A stretch of DNA of 41,109 nucleotides. Source: Halomonas stenophila. Its GTDB lineage: Bacteria > Pseudomonadota > Gammaproteobacteria > Pseudomonadales > Halomonadaceae. Shown in pieces: positions 38,169-41,109 of the stretch; the stretch's first letter is position 1; every line of letters starts with the position of its first letter. The stretch spans positions 1 to 41,109 of the forward strand of contig NZ_JACHXR010000019.1 of the NCBI RefSeq assembly GCF_014192275.1. Direction: 5' to 3'. The translations under genes were made by a program, and so were the position numbers. The notes under the pieces were generated by a model, which saw only the letters and a list, made by a program, of their open reading frames with translations, was not told where the DNA came from and made no database searches.

Positions 38169-39974
38169 GTGGATATCGCATCGCCCCCGTCCGTTCCCGC
38201 CGCCTCGCTCAAGCCACGCATCCTGCCACGTCCCCGGGACGCGGCCGTCGAGGCCCGTGCCCTGGCGGAGGGGCTCACGCCGCTGCAGGCTCGGGTGCTG
38301 GCCGGCCGATTGCCCGGCCATACCGGCGAGCTCGCACCGCTGGTCTCGCCGAGCCTGCGTCACCTGGCGCACCCCGAGCGGCTCAAGGACGCCCGCCGCG
38401 CCGCCGAGCGCATCGCCCAGGCGGTGGTCGAGGGCGAGCATATCGGCATCCTCACCGACTACGACGTGGACGGCATCACCTCCCATGTGGTGATCCGGCG
38501 CACCCTGCACGAGCTGTTCGGGGTGCCCGAGTCGCGGCTGCACAGCCTGATCGGCCATCGCATTCATGACGGCTACGGCATCAGCCTGCCGCTGGTGGAA
38601 CGCACCCTGAAGCTCTCGCCACGGCCGAGTGTGGTGATCACCGCCGACTGCGGCAGCTCCGACGAGCCGCGCATCGCAAGGCTCAGAGAGGCCGGCATCG
38701 ACGTGGTGGTCAGCGACCACCATGCGCTGCCGGTGGAGGGGCCCCCGGCCTCGGCCTATGCCACCGTCAATCCGACCCGCGAGGACTGCGACTACCCCGA
38801 CCCGACCATCGCCGGCTGCATGGTCGCCTGGCTGGTGATGTCGCTGGCCCGCGGCGTGCTGATCGAGTGGGGCGTGCTGCCGGGCGCCACGCCCAAGCTC
38901 TCGCCCTGGCTGTCCTACGTGGCGCTGGGCACGGTGGCGGACTGCGTGTCGCTCGGCGGCAGCGCCGCCAATCGCGCGGTGGTGGCCCAGGGGCTGACCC
39001 TGATCAACCGCATGGAGGCGGCCTGCTGGCGAGCCATGGCCGAGCGGCTGGGCGCCGACAGCGTGCCCTTCGATGCCGAGACCCTAGCCTTCCAGATGGG
39101 CCCGCGCATCAACGCCCGCTCGCGGCTGGACGATCCCTACGCCGCCCTGCACTTTATGCTCGCCACCGATGACGCCACGGCGGCGCGCCACCTGGAGACG
39201 CTGGATCAGGACAACCAGTCGCGCAAGGCCATCGAGGCGGAGATGACCGAGCAGGCCAAGGTGCTGGCGATGCCCCAGCTCGCCGCCGACGCCCCGGCAC
39301 TGGTGGTGTTCCTCGAGGAGGGACATCCCGGCGTGCAGGGCATCGTGGCCTCGCGCCTGGTGCAGGCCTACGGCCGGCCGACCCTGGTGCTCACCCCGGC
39401 GGCCCAGCCGGGCATGCTCACCGGCTCCGGCCGCTCCATCGAGGCGCTGCACCTGCGCGATGCCCTGCAGCGTACCTTCGAGCTGGCGCCACAGGCGCTG
39501 CCCCGCTTCGGCGGACACCGTGGCGCCGCTGGGGTGGGCGTGCCGCGGGAGGCGCTCGAAGCCTTCCGCGAGGCCTTCCTGCGGGCCGTGGGGGAGCAGC
39601 TGGGCGACGCCGAGCTCGGCCCACGGGTGTTCACCGATGGCGAGCTCGCCGCGGACCAGCTGGCCCTGTCGACCCTGGACGAGCTCGAGGCCCTGGGGCC
39701 CTATGGCCGGGAGTTCGACGCGCCGCTGTTCGAGGGAAGCTTCCTGGTGGAGCGGCTGCGTCCGGTGGGCGCCGACGGCAGCCATTTGATGCTCGAGCTG
39801 TCAGCCGGCGCCGGCGCCGTGCGGGCGATCTGGTTCCGGGCGCTGACGCCGGGGGAGGTGCCGGCCTTCGGCGTCGGCGACCGGCTGCACTGTGCCTTCA
39901 AGCTCAATCGCAACCGCTGGCGGGGGCGCGAATCCCTGCAGTTGATGATCGAGCACGCCGAGCCCCTGGGCTGA
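38169..39974 (+). CDS. recJ: Single-stranded-DNA-specific exonuclease RecJ
   Basis: A 601-residue 5'-3' ssDNA exonuclease of the DHH family, acting in RecF-pathway repair and mismatch repair. DHH motifs: DYDVDG (97-102), TADCG (159-163), SDHHALP (182-188), and later GTVADCVSL. The DHHA1 region with GSGRSIEALHLRDAL and RFGGHRGAAGVGV follows, then the OB domain. GTG at 38169 is taken as start because GGAGAG is correctly placed; a TTG eight codons earlier is possible. The hom-thrC-recJ order is as in Pseudomonas. Confidence 0.95.
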   Translation: MDIASPPSVPAASLKPRILPRPRDAAVEARALAEGLTPLQARVLAGRLPGHTGELAPLVSPSLRHLAHPERLKDARRAAERIAQAVVEGEHIGILTDYDVDGITSHVVIRRTLHELFGVPESRLHSLIGHRIHDGYGISLPLVERTLKLSPRPSVVITADCGSSDEPRIARLREAGIDVVVSDHHALPVEGPPASAYATVNPTREDCDYPDPTIAGCMVAWLVMSLARGVLIEWGVLPGATPKLSPWLSYVALGTVADCVSLGGSAANRAVVAQGLTLINRMEAACWRAMAERLGADSVPFDAETLAFQMGPRINARSRLDDPYAALHFMLATDDATAARHLETLDQDNQSRKAIEAEMTEQAKVLAMPQLAADAPALVVFLEEGHPGVQGIVASRLVQAYGRPTLVLTPAAQPGMLTGSGRSIEALHLRDALQRTFELAPQALPRFGGHRGAAGVGVPREALEAFREAFLRAVGEQLGDAELGPRVFTDGELAADQLALSTLDELEALGPYGREFDAPLFEGSFLVERLRPVGADGSHLMLELSAGAGAVRAIWFRALTPGEVPAFGVGDRLHCAFKLNRNRWRGRESLQLMIEHAEPLG

Positions 39975-40045
39975 GCCTGATTGACTGCGGCGCAACTGGC
40001 GCCGGGTAACCGCCGGCCACCCATCCCGCTCGCGAAGGACACCCC

Positions 40046-40633
40046 ATGGCCCCCCAGGCGCTGCCCGGCGACCCGCTGACGTTCGCCGAAATCTTCTGGC
40101 CATGCTGCTGGGGACTTGGTGCGTGGCCCCCGGCGCCACTGCTATACCGCGGCGACGCTGCTCACGGGCAGCACCGCCGGCATGGCGCTGCTGCAGTGCG
40201 GTACCGGCTGGAGCTTCGGGCAGCTGTTCTTCCTGATCAACCTGCCGTTCTATGCCCTGGCGATCCGCCGGATGGGCTGGATTCACCCTGCGTACCTTCG
40301 TGGCCATCGGCCTGGTCTCGCTGGATCGCGATCGACCAGCTGCAGCCACTGTATGCGGCCCTGATGGGCGGCAGCCTGATCGGCCTGGGCATGCGGGTGC
40401 TGTTCCGCCACCGTACCAGCCTCGGGGGCATCAATATCCTCGCGCTCTTCCTGCAGCAGCGCCATGGCTGGCGCGCCGGCTAGGTGCAGCTGGGCATCGA
40501 TGGGGGGATCCTGCTGGTGGCCTTCTTCATGCTCCCCCTGGACCGGGTGGCGCTGTCGGTTTTCGGCGCCTTGGCCCTGAACATGATCATCGCCCTGAAC
40601 CACAAGCCGGGGCGCTACCTGGGCGTCAGCTGA
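40046..40633 (+). pseudogene. YitT-family membrane protein, frameshifted pseudogene
   Basis: The stretch encodes a recognisable YitT-type protein only if the frame is changed several times: LTFAEI, then LAMLLGTWCVAPGA, then TAATLLTGSTAGMALL through WSFGQLFFLINLPFY, then LRTFVAIGLVSL, then PLYAALMGGSLIGLGMRVLF and HRTSLGGINILALFL. After GWRAG comes an in-frame TAG (40481-40483) where homologues have Lys, and VQLGIDGGILLVAFF continues to NHKPGRYLGVS and a TGA at 40631-40633. At least three frameshifts plus one nonsense change make it non-functional. GAAGGA still precedes the ATG. YitT proteins are multi-pass inner-membrane proteins of unknown function. Confidence 0.85.
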
Positions 40634-40707
40634 GCGCAGGGACGCCCCCGGGGCAGGCCGCGTGATCGAGGACTGCGACCCCCATGCAGGAGGGTCGTCG
40701 TCCCGCC

Positions 40708-41109
40708 TTATCCCATGGCGGCGGCACGCTGCTGCCGATACGCCGCCATCTCGACCCGACCGAGCCTCGGCGTGAGCCGGCACTGTTGCTGCTGCCAGGG
40801 GTAGTCCATCTGGGCCTTGAGCAGGGCAGCCCCCTCTCCCTCTTTCCAGGCCTCGATATCGAGATCACGCCAGTAACGCGGGTCGCGACCCGTCTTGCGA
40901 TCCTGCGCTGCGGTCACGGGTTCATGGTCACGGAAGGGCTCGAGGCGTGGTACATCGGGCAGCGGCTGGGAGACATCCATATAGCGTTGCAGCATATCCC
41001 ACTGGGCGTGCACCTCCTGCTTGTGCGTTACCGTCTGACTGAATGAGGTATGGTGGAACTCTTTCCCCGTGTAGCGATGTACCAGCATCAACTTGTAGAA
41101 CACCCCGCC
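40708..41109 (-). CDS. Unrecognised protein, C-terminal part (runs off the window)
   Basis: An open frame on the minus strand enters at 41109 and stops at 40708 (TAA), giving 133 residues of C-terminus. It starts GVFYKLMLVHRYTGKEFHH and includes HAQWDMLQRYMD, PLPDVPRLEPFRDHEP and YWRDLDIEAWKEG, with no membrane segment in the visible part. Base composition (more A/T, codons such as CAT, ACG, CAG) differs from its GC-rich neighbours, hinting at acquired DNA. The pattern of a dimension-like WxxxxxYM and LPDVPxLEPFR segment recalls DUF6708-type proteins seen near type VI secretion genes, but this is a weak resemblance and no function is assigned. Confidence 0.6.
   Translation of the reverse strand, partial: GGVFYKLMLVHRYTGKEFHHTSFSQTVTHKQEVHAQWDMLQRYMDVSQPLPDVPRLEPFRDHEPVTAAQDRKTGRDPRYWRDLDIEAWKEGEGAALLKAQMDYPWQQQQCRLTPRLGRVEMAAYRQQRAAAMG

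Overview
The window is a GC-rich gammaproteobacterial chromosome segment. The gene content points to Halomonadaceae (Halomonas or a close relative). It carries an acetoacetyl-CoA reductase of the polyhydroxybutyrate type, a minCDE operon, the ffh-rpsP-rimM-trmD-rplS block next to corB/ypjD, and the xerD-dsbC-hom-thrC-recJ order known from Pseudomonas and Halomonas. The genus is an inference from protein resemblance and synteny; no search was run.

Layout. 1-95: right end of an IS66-type element. 268-4868: periplasmic alpha-carbonic anhydrase, a small acidic lipoprotein with 11-residue repeats, a Tim44-like membrane protein, an isochorismatase-family hydrolase, YaaA and a Tas-like aldo/keto reductase. 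5094-13737: mostly small housekeeping or conserved genes (Sel1-repeat protein, DEDDh exonuclease-like protein, quinone oxidoreductase plus LOG operon, DUF501 plus an unknown partner, hotdog thioesterase coupled to YbaK, a duplicated GlpM-like membrane protein, an HNH protein, a PatB/MalY C-S lyase and the chaperedoxin CnoX).

14010-14730: an initiator tRNA (tRNA-fMet, minus strand) followed by a terminator and three more 132-bp units. Each unit holds a decayed but foldable tRNA-fMet-like segment plus another terminator. Across the tRNA promoter region, a perfect 8+6+8 palindrome precedes phaB. 15559-20514: a 927-residue HEAT/DUF349 protein, divergent from minCDE. 20579-25671: sbcB, then on the minus strand a SRAP-fold protein lacking the four SRAP active-site residues, translationally coupled to a secreted M16 (pitrilysin-like) protease. 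25859-28469: a TetR regulator overlapping a PlsC-type acyltransferase, facing a CNNM/CorB-type protein.

28544-33328: ypjD divergent from ffh, then rpsP-rimM-trmD-rplS (targeting, ribosome assembly, tRNA modification). 33448-39974: xerD-dsbC-hom-thrC-recJ, with a 12-copy octanucleotide repeat starting at the dsbC stop codon and a REP-like intergenic element between hom and thrC. 40046-40633 is a YitT-family pseudogene. 40708-41109 is the 3' part of an unrecognised gene leaving the window.

Most of the region is ordinary core genome. The signals that looked least explained are the tRNA-fMet repeat array, the active-site-less SRAP/M16 pair, the octanucleotide array at dsbC, and the operator-like palindromes upstream of phaB and of the thioesterase gene.
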